Assembly: GCA_020726505.1 (NCBI GenBank) | Contig: JAHLEZ010000009.1 | Coordinates: 434,001 to 498,000 of the forward strand | Reading direction: 5' to 3' | DNA length: 64,000 nt | From: Leptodontidium sp. MPI-SDFR-AT-0119 | Taxonomy: Eukaryota; Ascomycota; Leotiomycetes; Helotiales; Leptodontidiaceae | Shown: piece after piece, positions 43,703 to 56,352 of the stretch | Layout of the letters: each line of letters opens with the position of its first letter | How positions within the stretch are numbered: position 1 is the stretch's first letter | The notes under the pieces: model-generated | The model's input: only the letters and a program-made list of their open reading frames with translations | What the model was told of the DNA's origin: nothing | The model's database searches: none | Made by a program: the position numbers and the translations under genes

Positions 43703-44108
43703 GTTAAATAGATTAATAGGTAGCTGCTGACTATTAGGCTTTTGCGAAGAACGACGAAATCCACTTAGCGATGAAAATTCGACAGCCTCGTAAATCTTGG
43801 TACTACGTTAATTTAATTGTAAACTCTTTTACTTTTTTTTATTCCTCTTTATATTACCCCATAGATCAGAGATTAAAAGAGTATATAAATAGTCCCGAAT
43901 ACAAGCGGAGGAGTTTTAGAAAATATAAGAGGGGGTGGCAACCCACGTAGCAGTGAGGGAGAGAGGGAAGCGAGGCCGATAAGTAATCTATACCTCTTAA
44001 AACACTTACTAAAGTCTTTTATTTTAAAATCCCGCTTCTAGAATAGAGTTCCTTTGGCTTGAAATCTTTGGCCTGTTAGCCTTGCTAGTAATCTACAGTC
44101 TATAGCTA
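43703..44108. other. AT-rich spacer without recognisable gene
   Basis: RIP-like composition returns here. A purine-rich patch at about 43930-43975 has no coding features. Confidence 0.4.
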
Positions 44109-45351
44109 CAAGTCTACGCGGGGCTAAATTAAGCGAAATTCCATATTATTTTGTACTTATTACACTTTCTTATAACTTTACTATATGAAATAGTAATTAC
44201 TTAAAAATAAGTTTAAAAGACTCGTAAGAAGGTAAGGTATCTTTTTATTTACTTAGTATTTCGTGTACTACCTATTTATAGCTTTAATAGCATTTACCCT
44301 CTTTTACATCTCCTCGGCTAGCTTATTTAAGAGCTCTTCTTCCAAAGCCTCCCACGCCTCTTGTGCACACTTAATTAGGAAATCCATAGTAGATTTACTA
44401 TTACTTATTACTTTAAGTTTAGGATATACTTTATTAATTTCAGCCTCAAGTATTTTCTAAAGGTTTTTAATAAGGTTTAAGTCCGGTAAATATAGGGGCT
44501 AATTTATTACATTTATTCCGTTTTTTATAAACTAGTCCAGAACTATATAAGCCTTGTAAATAAGGGCATTATCTTATATAAAGATAAAATCGTGTTCGAG
44601 GATCGTGGGAAGGTATTCGTCGAGTACTTTAATATAGACTTTAATTATAACGCCTCCTCTTTTCGCATTTTAGTCTCCCTTTATTATTACTAAATTTATA
44701 CGATACTTAAAGCTAAAACACGCCTAAAACATTTGTATTCGCCTTTTTAGTAGTTTCGTTTAAATCGCCTAAAGTTCTAAGGTTTAGCCTTTATAAATTA
44801 TTAATAAATAACTTCTTAAGTAAGAATATAAAAAGAGGAGTAAGTTACCCCGCGTATAATATACCCACTTAATGGCGCCCCTTTTCTTACGCTTAATTAA
44901 GCACTTATTTAACTATCGTACGCATTTTTAGAACTTAATTAGCTTCTTATTATACTTTTTTACTTATATACGGCGTTATTAAGCATAATCTTTAGTTAAA
45001 AAAGGTCGTACTTTGCACTTTTACTTTTATATACCTAAATTCTTAAGGTATTAATAAACAGTCTTAAGTAAGGCACTATCGCTTTGAAAAGCTATTAGGT
45101 AGTAATCTTTGGATTTATTATAATAGCTCGTCGTATTGCGCGATAATCGGAGGGAGTAAGTACTAAGGGTGCACCTTTACGTGACGTAGAAATATAAGAA
45201 ACTTAGTAAGGCGCGTTTTTAACGATTGCTTAATGAGTCGTATTTTTAAGGTTTTTTATATACGTAATCGTTAGAAACGGAATACTATATTTACTAGCAA
45301 ATACTACTCGTGATCTTTAATTAGGGGAAACTTCCCCTAAAGGTTTACGTA

Positions 45352-45651
45352 TGTTACGACCTACGATGCGCCTCGCATTCTAACCGACACGGGCTCGTAG
45401 CATCGCTGGCTATGCGACGGCGCTAAGCCTAATAGGGAAGACTTGGTGGCGAGCCTGCGACATGTGGATGAATGGCCCCCGACTACGCTAGGCCCTATTA
45501 GGAGGCTCCTTTATATATTTATACTCGAGCTCCCTCTTATAGAGAGCTCTCCTTTTCTCCTTGTCTTTTTTTCTCGATTCTGAGCGTAACTAGAGGCCCA
45601 AATATAAAGCTAAAGTCTACTCGCCGTATTAACCTCTTACTAGCCGTAACA
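45352..45651 (+). repeat. 5' LTR of Gypsy E (300 bp)
   Basis: TGTTACGACCTACG to AGCCGTAACA. Matches 51645-51944 and, reversed, 36564-36865. Confidence 0.93.
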
Positions 45652-45979
45652 TAAGAAAAGACTAATACCCCTTTACTATAAAGCGTTATATCTCACTCGG
45701 TCTTGCGCCTTGTCGACCTGCCCTTATAGTAAGTTAACAACGAGCCTTAACACCTTGGCCTATTTAATAAATAAGTACCTCTCTGCCCTAGTAGTAGACT
45801 GTCCTAGAGAAAGCTGGATATTTTCTCGCGATTAACTTGCCTTACCGCAACTTGACGCGCGCCGCTATTTTAAAACGTATATCTAATTAATAAATTAATT
45901 AATAACCTCAAACACCTCTCTACCCTCCCCTACTACTACTACCGACCTCTCCCCCTCGTCGGCGAAGCTCTAGAGAAAG

Positions 45980-48900
45980 GAGCGCCCTTGTACGGCTAGG
46001 CTTTACTGACACCCTTATCCCTTTAGTCGAGACTCTCTTAGAGGAGCCGGAAAGCTTTAACGGATTCGACTTAGACTTAGAGGACAAACCCTAGCGTTTC
46101 TTTGACGCGTCGCCAAAGCCTACTAATATAAAGGGCCTTACCCCCGCTTAATAAGCTAAAGTAAATCAGCTAATTAAGGACTCCGTTAGCTTTACTATCG
46201 CCGCCGCCGTTACACAAGCCCTCACTTAATATACTATTAATAACCCTCGCTAAGAGACTAGCACTTCCTCTCCTTCTGACCAATTAGTGCGAGCTCTTAC
46301 GGCGGACCTCTAGCCTACCGCCGATTATTACCTCCTTAAGCTAAACCCCGCCATCCCTGCCGTCGAGCTTAATAAAGTCAAGTACCCCCGTACCCCCTTT
46401 AACGATTATAAGGGCGAAATTAAATACGACACTTAGAAGATAGATATAAAGCTCTTTATTTAAAAATACTCAAGGAACTTCCTTACTAACGAATCGTAGG
46501 TTTACGCTTACTTTAAGTATATAAAGGGAAAGGCTAAGACTATTATTTTTTAACGAATAAACCCCGACTTCGCTAGAGATTTTAACAAAGCCGCCGATGT
46601 CTTAAGGGCTTTAAACTAGCGTTTCTTTAACTACAACTAAGTACAGGCCACTAAACTTAAGTATAACTAACTACAAATAAGTAATATGACTTACAACGAG
46701 TTTCGTATAAAGTTTATAACATACGCGACTATTAGAAAAATCTTACTTAACTAATAGTTCGACGATGTATATAAGAAAGTCTTAAATAAACTTAAGTACG
46801 ACATTTAAACTAAGAAATATAAATTCGCCGGAGATTATACGATTCTTAACGAGTTCTTAGTCGTCTCAAATCGTGAGCTACGGAATATCGCTACTAGACG
46901 AGCTAATAGACGTGTTATTACTATTATCTACGAAGCCCCTCGAGTCTCTTTTAATAATACTAACACTAGCGACTCGCGTGGCATCTTAAAGAAAGACAAC
47001 TAGCGTTCGACTTCACTTACCCCTACTACTCACGTATAGAGACCACCGACTCCAAGATAGTCGTCAGATGCCCACTAGCGTACGCCCTCTCCTTTGCTTA
47101 TCTTGCGCCGACCTGAGTCCCCCGTACCTCCTCCTACACTTAAGGACGTCTCTTCTGACACTTGTTTCTACTATAGTAAGACCGGCCATTAGGCTAGCGA
47201 CTGCCCCAAACGCCGTAAAGACTAGGCTCTTAATAAATCGATTTCCTAGTTAGTCGTCGGCGAGGAACTAGAGACTAACGAGCTCTCAAAAAACTCCTAA
47301 GCCGTAGTAAAGACTTATACTTTAGTATAGGCTATAATTTATAGAAGGACTTAATATTTAATTTCTATGCTCTTATTAAAGAACGACAATTCTTAATTAG
47401 TATTAAACTAAAAAGGAATAGATTCTTTATTAAGACTCTTATATATATTAATAACAGAACTAATATTTTTAATATTATTAAAACCTCTTTTGTATACTGA
47501 CTCGTTAAGTAATTTAATATCTCTTTTATATCCTTCCCTTAGTTAATTATCTCAACTAGTTATAATAATAAGAAAGGCAAGCCAATTAATACGGCCGTCT
47601 TACTTACCTTAACGATTAATCGCCGGCGAATTAACTTCCCCTTTCTAGTGACTGACCTAGGAAACACTAACGTCTTAATTAGTCAGAAGTTCCTCGAGTA
47701 TTACGACTTAAAGTAGTCGTATATAAAGAACCGCAATCGACTAAAATAGCTATTAGACATGCCTATCTAGCTATACTTTGACTAGCGAGTCTTCGTTAAT
47801 ATTAATTATTTTAATAAACTAATCGTTAAGTCTCACTAACTTAACGCGGAACAAAGGGATGCCCTTATAAACATAAATAACTACCGCCGGAGACAAGCTA
47901 AGCTTACGGCGCTCGACGATTCCCCTAAGACAAAGGCCCCTATCTAACTTACCGCTAGCGTCTCGTTAACTCGACCCTCGAGCTTTACTAGAGAAGTCAA
48001 AAAGCGCCTACAGGTTATAAAAAAGCAATTAAACCCTTCGATATCTTATAATCTAAGATTACTACTTAAAGACAAGAGAACTTATAAAGCCTTTCTAGCG
48101 AATTACTAAACAAAGGTACTTATTACGAAGATTTTCCTTATATTAGCAATAGTAATATTTACAACGTACTTCCGACTTAAGAGGGCTAAAAAGAATAAGG
48201 TATAAACCTTCGTAATATTAGTACTTAAAATCGACTAAGAACTGACTTGTCGCCGGCGAGAGGCCTTAAACTAGCTAAGCGTCGAACTCGCATTAATAAA
48301 TAAAGACTTGACCCTAGAGGAGGCCTTAGAGGCTAAGTACGCGTAAGATAATAAGCTAGTAAGTAAGAAGCTCTTAGTAAAATATTAAGAGTATACTCCT
48401 CTCTTCTCCCGGCGAGCCTCCGACGAGCTACTAGCGCATCGCTAAGGTGTAGACTACTAAATCGAGCTTACTAAGGAGAACGACTTGTCCTTTAAGCCTC
48501 TCCAGCGTATAACTAAAGAATAGCTGTCGGAGACTAAGCGATATATTATCGACAACTTATATAAAGGCTTTATTAAGCCCTCTAGTACACCTTACGCGGC
48601 CCCTATTCTCTTCGCCAAGAAAGCCGATAGTAGTCTCCGGCTATATGTCGACTACCGGAAGCTAAATGCCTTGTTAAAGAAGGACTTGTACTTAATCCCT
48701 CTAATTAATAAGATAATAGCTCGTATTTATAAGGTAAAGGTTTTTACAAAGCTTAATATTTAATAAGCTTTTTACTATATTCGTATATCCCCTGAAAGCG
48801 AAGACTATACGACCTTTTATACTTAATATAGCACGTATAAGTACAAGGTTCTTCCCTTTAGCCTTATTAATAGTCTAGTGACTTTTTAGTGATTCGTTAA

Positions 48901-51640
48901 TAATATTTTTATAAAACACCTTAACGACTTTTGCGCGGCTTATATAAACGATATCCTTATATATTCGTTTATTTCAAAGGAATATAAAGTCCACGTCAAG
49001 AAAGTTATAGCAATATTATAGGCACACGGACTTTAGGCTAATATTAAGAAGTCTAAGTTTAACGTATAAAAGACTAAGTTCTTAGGATTTGTTATTAGAG
49101 TCGATAACGTAGAAGTAGACCTAGAGAAGATTAGTGTGATTAAGGACTAGTAATACGCCAATAATATACGGGGTATATAAAGCTACTTTAGCTTTTATAA
49201 CTTCTATTGCCAGTTTATTAAAGACTATAGTCGTATTACACGTCCTCTTATAATACTCACCGGAAAAGACGTTCCCTTCGTCTTCGATAACGCCTATAAA
49301 AACGTATAAGAGACTCTCTGGGAAGCCCTTTAATTTACGCCGGTTCTTTATTATTACGACCTTACTAAGCAAACGCGGCTAGAGACTAATTCCTCGGATA
49401 AAGTCGTCGCTAAGGTTTTATCTTAACTTTAAGAGGACGACACTTTTTACCTTATAAGATACTTTTCTAAGACTATAATAGACCTTAAGTTTAACTACTT
49501 AATTTATAATAAAGAAATACTAGCGATTTTCCGGTTATTTAAGTAATATCGCCCGGAGCTCTTAAGTACTTAGAAAAATGTCCTTGTTTACACAGACCAC
49601 TAAGCCTTAGAGTACTTTATAACTATTAAGGACCTTACGGCTAAGCAGGCTCGATAAGCTAAGTTCTTTGCAGATTTCTATTTCACGATTATATACCGTA
49701 CCGGGACGACTAATACTTTAGCTAACACCTTATCCCAACGGGATTAAGACCTTACGGCTACGGAGGCACGTAAGCGGGCTATCCGCAGTTAATAGTTAAT
49801 TCCGACTAATAAAATTAACCTACGAGTCGTCAGCGACCTCTAGCTCTCCGCCGTCGATCTTATAGACGCTTATATCGAAGTCATAGAGACGATACCCTTA
49901 GCACTTGTAAACGCCATAATCCCAGATCGCGATGCTGAGCCACGTGACGACCTAGAGACAGAGCCAGAGCTAGAGTCGAATACGGGAGTGCTAATCGACC
50001 CGGAGACGCCTACCGCGGAGGAACTAGACCTTAACTCTATAGTAGTATACGACATCGCGGAATACGACGTCATCGATTAAGTGCTCCTGGCTAATAAGTC
50101 GTCTCCCTTACTAAAGCGTCTCTAATAAAAAGCTAAGGAATAGTCGCTAGATTACGAGCTAACAAACAATAAGTTACTTTTCTAAAGCCGCCTGGAAGTG
50201 CCCTTAGAGCCGCCGGAGCTTCGCACGACACTTATTCGCTATATATATTCCTAACCTTTAGTAGCTCACGCGGGGATTAGAAAGATAAAGGCATTACTAA
50301 GTCGCAAATACTACTAAAATAGCCTTACTACAGACATAGCTCAATACGTAGTAAACTATAGTTGCTCTCGATAGAAAGCCCGTAGGGATAAAACCCTTGG
50401 CTTCTTACACCCCTTGTTAATCCCCGCTCGGCTATATTAACACTTAACGATGGATTTTACTAAACTTCTAATTAATAAGAAGGGCTATAACTTCGCTATA
50501 ATTATCGTTAACCGCTTATTTAAGAGACTAGTCTCGATACCTTGTAATAATACAATTACGACGAAAAGTATAACTATCCTCTTCCTCGTTTATTAGACTC
50601 GACACTTCGGCATGCCGGACTTTATTATCTCAGACTAAGGACCCCAGTTCGTCTCTTCCTTTTAAAAAGAGTACTATTGTATCTTCGGGACTAAGGTAAA
50701 ACTAACGACGGCGTATAACCTAAACGTCGACGGCTAAATAGAGGTTACGAACTAATATATTAAATAGCGGCTCTATTCCTTTTACTACTATTACTAAGAC
50801 AATTAAAGCGACCTTTTACCGATTATAAATATCGCTTAATTAACGTTACCGCACGAGTCCTTAGGCCGCCTATCCCCTTTTTAGTTACTTAACAGCGTTA
50901 AGCTAAGGACTTCTTAAGACTTAGTTAACTTAGAGCCGCCGGCTATAATAATAAAGAAACTTAATCGCGAGGAGGCTTTACAAGTAGTATTGCGAATAAA
51001 GGAGGTTATAAAAGTCGCACAATCGTCCTTAAAGGATTAACAAGAGAAAATAGAACGACTAGCGAACCGTGGGCGACGCGCTGTCGATTAGGACGTTAGC
51101 GACTTAGTATTAGTCGACACTCGGAACTGGAATATTAACTGACCTTTAAGAAAGCTCTCTAACAAGTAGTATAGCCTAACTAAGGTACTCGCTAAAGAAG
51201 GAGAAAGTTAGAGAGTTAAGCTACCGGAGGACTAGCAAATTTATCCCGTCTTCCACTCGTACTCGCTCTATAAGTATATCGATAATTCCTTGCCTAGACA
51301 AGCTAGAGCTACGCCGGCACTTATCTAGCTATTACCTGAGTAAGATGAGTAGGAAATTAAAGGCATCCTTGGCTTTAAGGTTATACGGAATAAGCTATTC
51401 TACTATATTAAGTGGCTAGGCGCCGACGAAGACCTAGAGTAGTACTTATGCTCGGATATTATAATAGCTCTATATATAATTAAACGATTCTACCTAAAGT
51501 ATCCTAACGCCAAAGGGCCGCCAAGAGCTCTCCTAAAATGGCTAGAGGCTTACAACGCTGGTATCGACGACTATAACGACTTAGAGGACGACACGGTTAT
51601 AGCTATAACTGTGCGAACGCAGTTTTTTAGGAGGGGGGGG
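45980..51640 (+). pseudogene. Gypsy E gag-pol relic with C-terminal chromodomain
   Basis: Gag about 45980-47290, ending in a CCHC knuckle CFYYSKTGH*ASDCPKR (47160-47210), whose second Cys is Tyr. Protease region FLVTDLGNTNVLISQKF (about 47640-47690). RT: YIIDNLYKGFIKPSSTPYAA, LRLYVDYRKLNALLKKDL (48545-48700), active site AAYINDILIYS with Asn for the first Asp (about 48935-48970). RNase H: YLIRYFSKTIIDLKFNY (49450-49500). Integrase: HAGIRKIKALLSRKYY (about 50260-50310), TMDFTKLLINKKGYNF, FGMPDFIISD. Tail: IKGILGFKVIRNKLFYYIK (about 51355-51410), a chromodomain-like segment. Stops mainly TAG/TAA at former Gln/Trp. Confidence 0.9.
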
Positions 51641-51644
51641 GTAA

Positions 51645-51944
51645 TATTATGACCTACGATGCGCCTCGCATTTTAACCGACACGGGCTCGTAACATCGCT
51701 GGCTATGCGACGGCGCTAAGCCTAATAGGGAAGACTTAGTGGCGAGCCTGCGATATGTGGATGAATGGCCCCCGACTACGCTAGGCCCCATTAGGAGGCT
51801 CCTTCATGTATTTATACTCGAGCTCCCTCTTACAGAGAGCTCTCCTTTTCTCCTTGTCTTTTCTTCTTGATTCTAAGCGTAGCTAGAGGCCCAAATACAA
51901 AGCTAGAGTCTACTCGCCGTATCAACCTCTTGCCAGCCGTAACA
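51645..51944 (+). repeat. 3' LTR of Gypsy E (300 bp)
   Basis: Begins TATTATGACC where the 5' LTR has TGTTACGACC (G-to-A and C-to-T), ends AGCCGTAACA, followed by ACGTA. Confidence 0.92.
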
Positions 51945-52066
51945 ACGTAAAGCTATTAAAGCCTTCATTTATTATAGTTAGTAAGTCGCGCTTACGTAAA
52001 AACGCGCTTTTAAGGTTTCCCGCGTAGACTTGTGGTCACCTACTATATCTCGTGGCTTCGTCTTTT

Positions 52067-52332
52067 TGTTACTTCGAGAGGGAACTGTGACGCTTGCCCT
52101 AGAAAGACGGCAATCACGTTTAACCGACGCCTCATATATTAATATAGGATATATGACGATACTAAGTATTAACTTAGAATCTATAACTATAAAGGAAAGA
52201 AGATAAGGAAAGAAAAGGTTTATATACAAAAGGTTAGTATACCTAGCATTATAATAATCTCGGTACGTCCCGATTAGGAAGTACTAAGTAGAGCCGGTGG
52301 AAATGAGGCTTTAAGCATCGCCGGTCGTTACA
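52067..52332 (-). repeat. 3' LTR of Gypsy F (about 266 bp)
   Basis: Plus strand TGTTACTTCG (52067) to GGTCGTTACA (52332). The minus-strand element places a polypurine tract (TTTTTTAGGAGGGGGG) immediately before TGTAACGACC. Only one copy is in the window, so the inner end (52332) is firmer than the outer one. Confidence 0.65.
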
Positions 52333-52344
52333 TTACCCCCCTCC

Positions 52345-53880
52345 TAAAAAAACTCGTCCTCAAGCGTTAGTCTATTTCTTTATTATTATCGAGGTTATCG
52401 TAGTTATTAATATTATCTTCTTACGTTTTAAGCTATTTAGGTAGCTTAGCGGGGGGTCCTGCTTGCTCGCGATAACTAAGGTGGAAATCCTTAACTTTAT
52501 GTAGAGTATACTTGAGATTAGAAGCGTTGTACTAATTTAGATTAACGTTTTAATTAAGCTAAGTGACATAATGAAACAAAGTCTTGCCCTTCTTATAATA
52601 GGTAAGCACTTCTTTTAGTTCTTATTCGTCGTTGCTAATAATATTAATTAGCGGGAAAGCATCTTATACTTAGCCTAGCAAGGGATTATTAGAATCTCTA
52701 CGCAGCTTATTAGCCGAAAAAACGTTGTAGGCCTTTATACTCGCTAGTAATTCCAGGCGATATAAGTTTCTTACCTTCTTAATTACTTTAAATAGTTTAT
52801 TAGTTATTATGTCTAACTTCTTAAATAAGTGGAGTATCTTAAAGTAGCGTATATTAAGCCAGACTAGGCTCTTTTTATTAAAGTCGACATCGCCGCGAAA
52901 AGCGTTATAAAACCTAGCTCTCTTAGCTTAAGCCACAATAAGGTTCGATTAAGCTATGTCCTATGCTTTCTTATAGCATTAAGCATAATTAATAGCTTAT
53001 TAAGTATTTAACTTATTAGCGGGGGTAACTAAGTCTGGCAAGTCGATTTTCTAATCCCAATTTTTGCGTAGCGTATATCTATAGACTACCTCAAATAAAA
53101 AGAGTCCCCTTAAAGAATCGTAGGGAAGGGACATCTAAGTATAATTTATAATAGGGAGATACTCTAACTAGTCGTCTTAGTAGTACGCAACAAAAGGTCT
53201 AAGTCGGTTTTATAAGTATTAGTTGTATACTTTAGTTTAGCTATTTGTTTATAGGTAATCGACGATAAAAGCCATCTCTTAGTTCCGAGGGTCTTGCCAA
53301 GGGCGATTTAAAACCTAAAGACAAACTAGGGACCTTTATTAAAAGTAATAATTAAGAAAGCGCCAAAGTAACAATATATATAGTAAATATATAATAGTTA
53401 GCTTTTAAACATTTATTATCTTTTAGCAAGGGATATTAATAGCTTATTTACTAAATCTATTAATAAAGACGAGAACGTTATTAAATCTATACTTGTCTTT
53501 AGTAAAGAAGTAGTAGTTTATTATAATATATTCCTAGGGTCGAGACGAGACGAGGAGAAGATAAAGAAATCCGGGCTTTTTATCCCGGGGGACTTAAATT
53601 CGTCGGCAAGTATAATAGTTACAGTAGTATTACTAGACTATTAACGTAATTCCGTGCTATTAATACTAAGAAGAGAGTATTTAAATCGTCTTCTTAATAC
53701 TAGGGTATACTATAATAACTCGATTATAAACCTCTTACATAAGGAGGGTTCGGAGGTAATCGACATTAGGAACTAAAAGGCGGCCGTCGTAAAGTAAGAG
53801 ATCGCCCTCTAAACTAAGTTTGCCTAAGGAGTCCGATATAGCTTACTTACGTAAAGCTTATTGTCGTACAGAAGAAGAGC
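52345..53880 (-). pseudogene. Gypsy F integrase and chromodomain relic
   Basis: Minus strand, right to left: LTLRR/LLLYDGRLLVPNVDYLRT (about 53750-53810), zinc-binding remnant CNYYTCRR with VPRDKKPGFLYL (about 53570-53630), core DKYRFNNVLVFINRFSK (53450-53510), LRPFVAYY*DD*LEYLPIIN (about 53140-53210), ARFYNAFRGDVDFNKKSLVW (about 52860-52920), RRDSNNPLLG, chromodomain LKEVLTYYKKGKTLFHYVT (52560-52620), YNASNLKYTLHKVKDFHLSY, end RLRTSFFRRG at the polypurine tract. RT, protease and gag are missing, so the element is 5'-truncated near 53.88 kb. Stops at former Trp/Gln throughout. A chromovirus distinct from E. Confidence 0.87.
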
Positions 53881-54005
53881 ATTAGCTCAGGGGTTTGAAA
53901 GATTCTACGACTAGATGAGGTTCAAGAAAATGTATTTAAAGATTAATTGAATTAAGCGTTATCCTCTTAAAGAGAGGAGCTAGAGACTGGGTTTATATAC
54001 CTAGA

Positions 54006-54021
54006 ATGCTTACGTAAGCAT
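54006..54021. repeat. 16-bp perfect palindrome
   Basis: ATGCTTACGTAAGCAT, fully self-complementary. Confidence 0.85.
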
Positions 54022-54611
54022 ACACTAGACTAAAGAACTGCGCTAGTACGCGATACACCCCTATAATAAGCTATAGTCATAAGGACGTTAAGCTTAATAT
54101 TAAAAGGCGTACTAAGGAGATCAAGAGATACCCCATACGCACTTTAGGTAGACAAATAAGGCTTTAGGAAAAACTAACTGAGACTATTATATAATCGTTA
54201 AGTGAGTTATAACAAAAGAAAGTATAATGCGTAGCCAAGCGCGTAATCGGGAGCTTGTTCGCTAATAAACGCGCACCCCCTTAAAAGGTAAATAACACGG
54301 GTCACCGCGTTAAGATCTTAAATATTAAATAAGAGTACGTAAATAAGGCGTATTCTAAACACAAGAGTATTTATATATTTATCTTAAATTATAAATATAA
54401 AAATATAAGATAAAGTTTTCAGAAAGAGAGTATAATCTATAAATCATAGGGTTAAGATCTTATTATAGAACAAATAGCCCGGTTTATAATGAGACAGGTG
54501 CGGTTAAGGTGTTAATTAATTAATTAGACATCGCTAGTAATTACGTCTAGGTTAAGAAGTAGCGCTTAATACTTTAATTAATTGAGCCGCGTCGGGTTAG
54601 TATAAAGGTTT

Positions 54612-54668
54612 CCACTTACCCGGTAAGTGGTGTTAATTAGTGAACCGTGCGCGCGATTAGTAATCGCG
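54612..54668. repeat. Two adjacent perfect inverted repeats with 1-base centres
   Basis: CCACTTACC-C-GGTAAGTGG at 54612-54630 and CGCGATTA-G-TAATCGCG at 54652-54668, 21 bp apart. In RIP-degraded DNA such intact pairs stand out. Confidence 0.85.
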
Positions 54669-54839
54669 AGCCTTTCGCCTACAATTATAAATATTACCCT
54701 TCTTTCTTATTAATAATAACCCTTTTTTAGTATTACTAGCGCCAATATATACCTTCACATTTGCCCCTTTATCCCTTTCCTCTTCTTTTATATTATCAAA
54801 TTCATTATCGAGCATTCTAAGATGCTTAATAAATTTACA

Positions 54840-56112
54840 CCTTCTAAGACTATTAAGAGTTTATAATAACGTTTTAAGGCTCTTATTAATCGAATAAATC
54901 GCTAGATTGCCCGTAAGAAAGGTAGCTTTAATATAAAGCGCGAAGTTATATAAGAATAACGTCGCTAAAGACTTTAAGTTATAAGTATTTATTTTTTTAT
55001 CTTCGATCATTTATTTTTATACTCTTATCCCTTCTTACTTTCGAGTATTAAATTAACTCTTTAGGTGATAAATAATTGCTATAAAAGTATCCGCCTTACT
55101 ATTTCTTATTTAAGATAATAATAAACTTAAATATGTCTTTTTCCTAGTTAATAATAATAAAGATAAGCTTACCGGCGATGCCTCCTTTACTTCTTTTTTA
55201 CCCTCTCGTTTTATTATTTCCTTAGGCGATCTCCTCTATTTTACGGACGTATTTAACTCCGATGATAATATCTTGCCTATCTCTCGCTACTCTCGTTATA
55301 CTTTTATTCGCCTCTCCCTATTAAAGTCTTTACTTCTTATTCGCGCTACTTATACGCTATTTAAAATAATTATTTAAGTTTTTACTAGTACTTTAAAGAC
55401 TCTTAAGAGAGTATTAAATAAAGTTCTTGATCTTTAACCTCGTAAACGCACTAATGTCTCTTCTTCTCCTCGCTAGTTTTATAAAAGTTCTAAGGAATCT
55501 TCGCTAATAAAAAAAGCTCGTAATATATATTTCTTTTTATTTATTTAAATCTCACTTTCATTAATCAAGTATTAAAGTATACACTAATAATACTATAGGC
55601 CGTGAATTTACTAATCCTTATTTACTATATATCTAAGCTGCCGCTTATAACAAAGGAGATCGGGGCCACTATTATATAAATACTACTTCGGCTGGCAGTC
55701 GCTGCTTCAATTATATTAGTGGCCACTTATACTCTCCCGCTACTAACGATCTTTTGAAGTACAACAAGAAATTAGTCCACGTCACTAATACTAATAATTA
55801 AAAGGTATATAAATTCTTTTTTAATAACTTATTAATAATTATTAAGCTAACTATTCTAAGTTTATTAAGAAGTATCACGTTACTATTAAGACCCTCCTCG
55901 ATTATTTAGGCAAGTCTTCCAGCTTTAAAGAGGAGATTAATAAGATTATTCCCTCTTCTTCACGCCGTCCTCCTTTTAAGTATAACAAGAAACATAACTC
56001 GGATAATAAGGCTAAAACTAGAGCTAATAAAGTTATAAGAAAGCGCGGAAAGTTTGTAAGTATAACGGACATATTTAAAAACATAACTAATATACTTCGG
56101 TTTAAAGAGCTT
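54840..56112 (+). pseudogene. Unidentified RIPed coding relic
   Basis: Plus-strand readings have protein-like character without a recognised family: a basic start (MLNKFTPSKTIKSL then ALINRINR*IARKKG, about 54830-54930), a Ser/Lys-rich stretch (RTNVSSSPR*FYKSSKES, about 55450-55510), NKGDRGHYYINTTSAGSRCF (about 55650-55710), and a tail SSSRRPPFKYNKKHNSDNKA (about 55955-56010) ending ILRFKEL*. Frames change several times, so indels or introns are present. A gag-like or small DNA-binding protein is possible; I cannot decide. Confidence 0.35.
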
Positions 56113-56352
56113 TAGGTTTAAGTAAGATTTAATTAGCTTTATGGGGATTTTTTTGTTTTTACGTAAAGTTCTAATTAAGGGGGGGTTTTTTTTTTTTATA
56201 AATTTACAAGATCTTTGGCTAAGTTTAGCCGGATCTACTATAGAATTTAAGCGGAATTAAGTGGATTTTTAGTGTTTTAGCTATAGAAATACTTAATTTA
56301 TTAAATAGAAAAGTTTTTATAAATAAAAATAATATAGAATTTCTTTATATAC
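56113..56352. other. AT-rich spacer with G and T homopolymers
   Basis: Contains a G8T13-like run (about 56166-56187). No gene seen. Confidence 0.4.

Larger units (their letters stand above)
45352..51944 (+). mobile_element. Gypsy E chromovirus, complete (6,593 bp), TSD ACGTA
   Basis: Two 300-bp LTRs, and ACGTA directly outside each (45347-45351 and 51945-51949). Plus strand carries gag with a zinc knuckle, protease, RT, RNase H, integrase and a chromodomain-like tail. A G-rich polypurine tract (GGAGGGGGGGGG, about 51630) precedes the 3' LTR. The same LTR family occurs as a solo copy at 36564-36865. Confidence 0.94.
44254..51968 (-). pseudogene. Tc1-like DD34E transposase, interrupted at codon 9
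   Basis: Minus strand. ATG at 51968 gives MKALIALR, then Gypsy E intervenes. The frame resumes at 45351 (KPLGEVSPN*RSRVVFAS) and continues to TAA at 44254-44256. Middle: WVYYTRGN and MF*ACFSFKYR. Catalytic region: FIFI*DNALIYKAYIVLD and PLYLPDLNLIKNL, with Glu changed to Lys; 34 residues separate the Asp from it. C-terminus AQEAWEALEEELLNKLAEEM. Several Gln/Trp codons are stops. A different subfamily from transposon 1, judging by the C-terminal sequence. Dead twice over, by RIP and by insertion. Confidence 0.85.
44109..52032 (-). mobile_element. Tc1/mariner-like DNA transposon 2, split by Gypsy E
   Basis: Left end CAAGTCTACGCGGGGCTAAA (44109) is the inverted partner of the right end at 52032, which reads CAAGTCTACGCGGGAAACCT on the minus strand. 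Subtracting Gypsy E and one ACGTA leaves 1,326 bp, the same size class as transposon 1. Left flank ends TA; the right flank begins TG, so the TA duplication is not perfect. Confidence 0.82.
53881..54839. other. Spacer with perfect palindromes, no gene
   Basis: AT-rich with several exact palindromes (listed separately). I see no conserved protein motif on either strand. Confidence 0.45.

Noticed and set aside
49870..50073. Ser-rich minus-strand frame
   Set aside because: Shadow of the Gypsy E pol linker on the plus strand.
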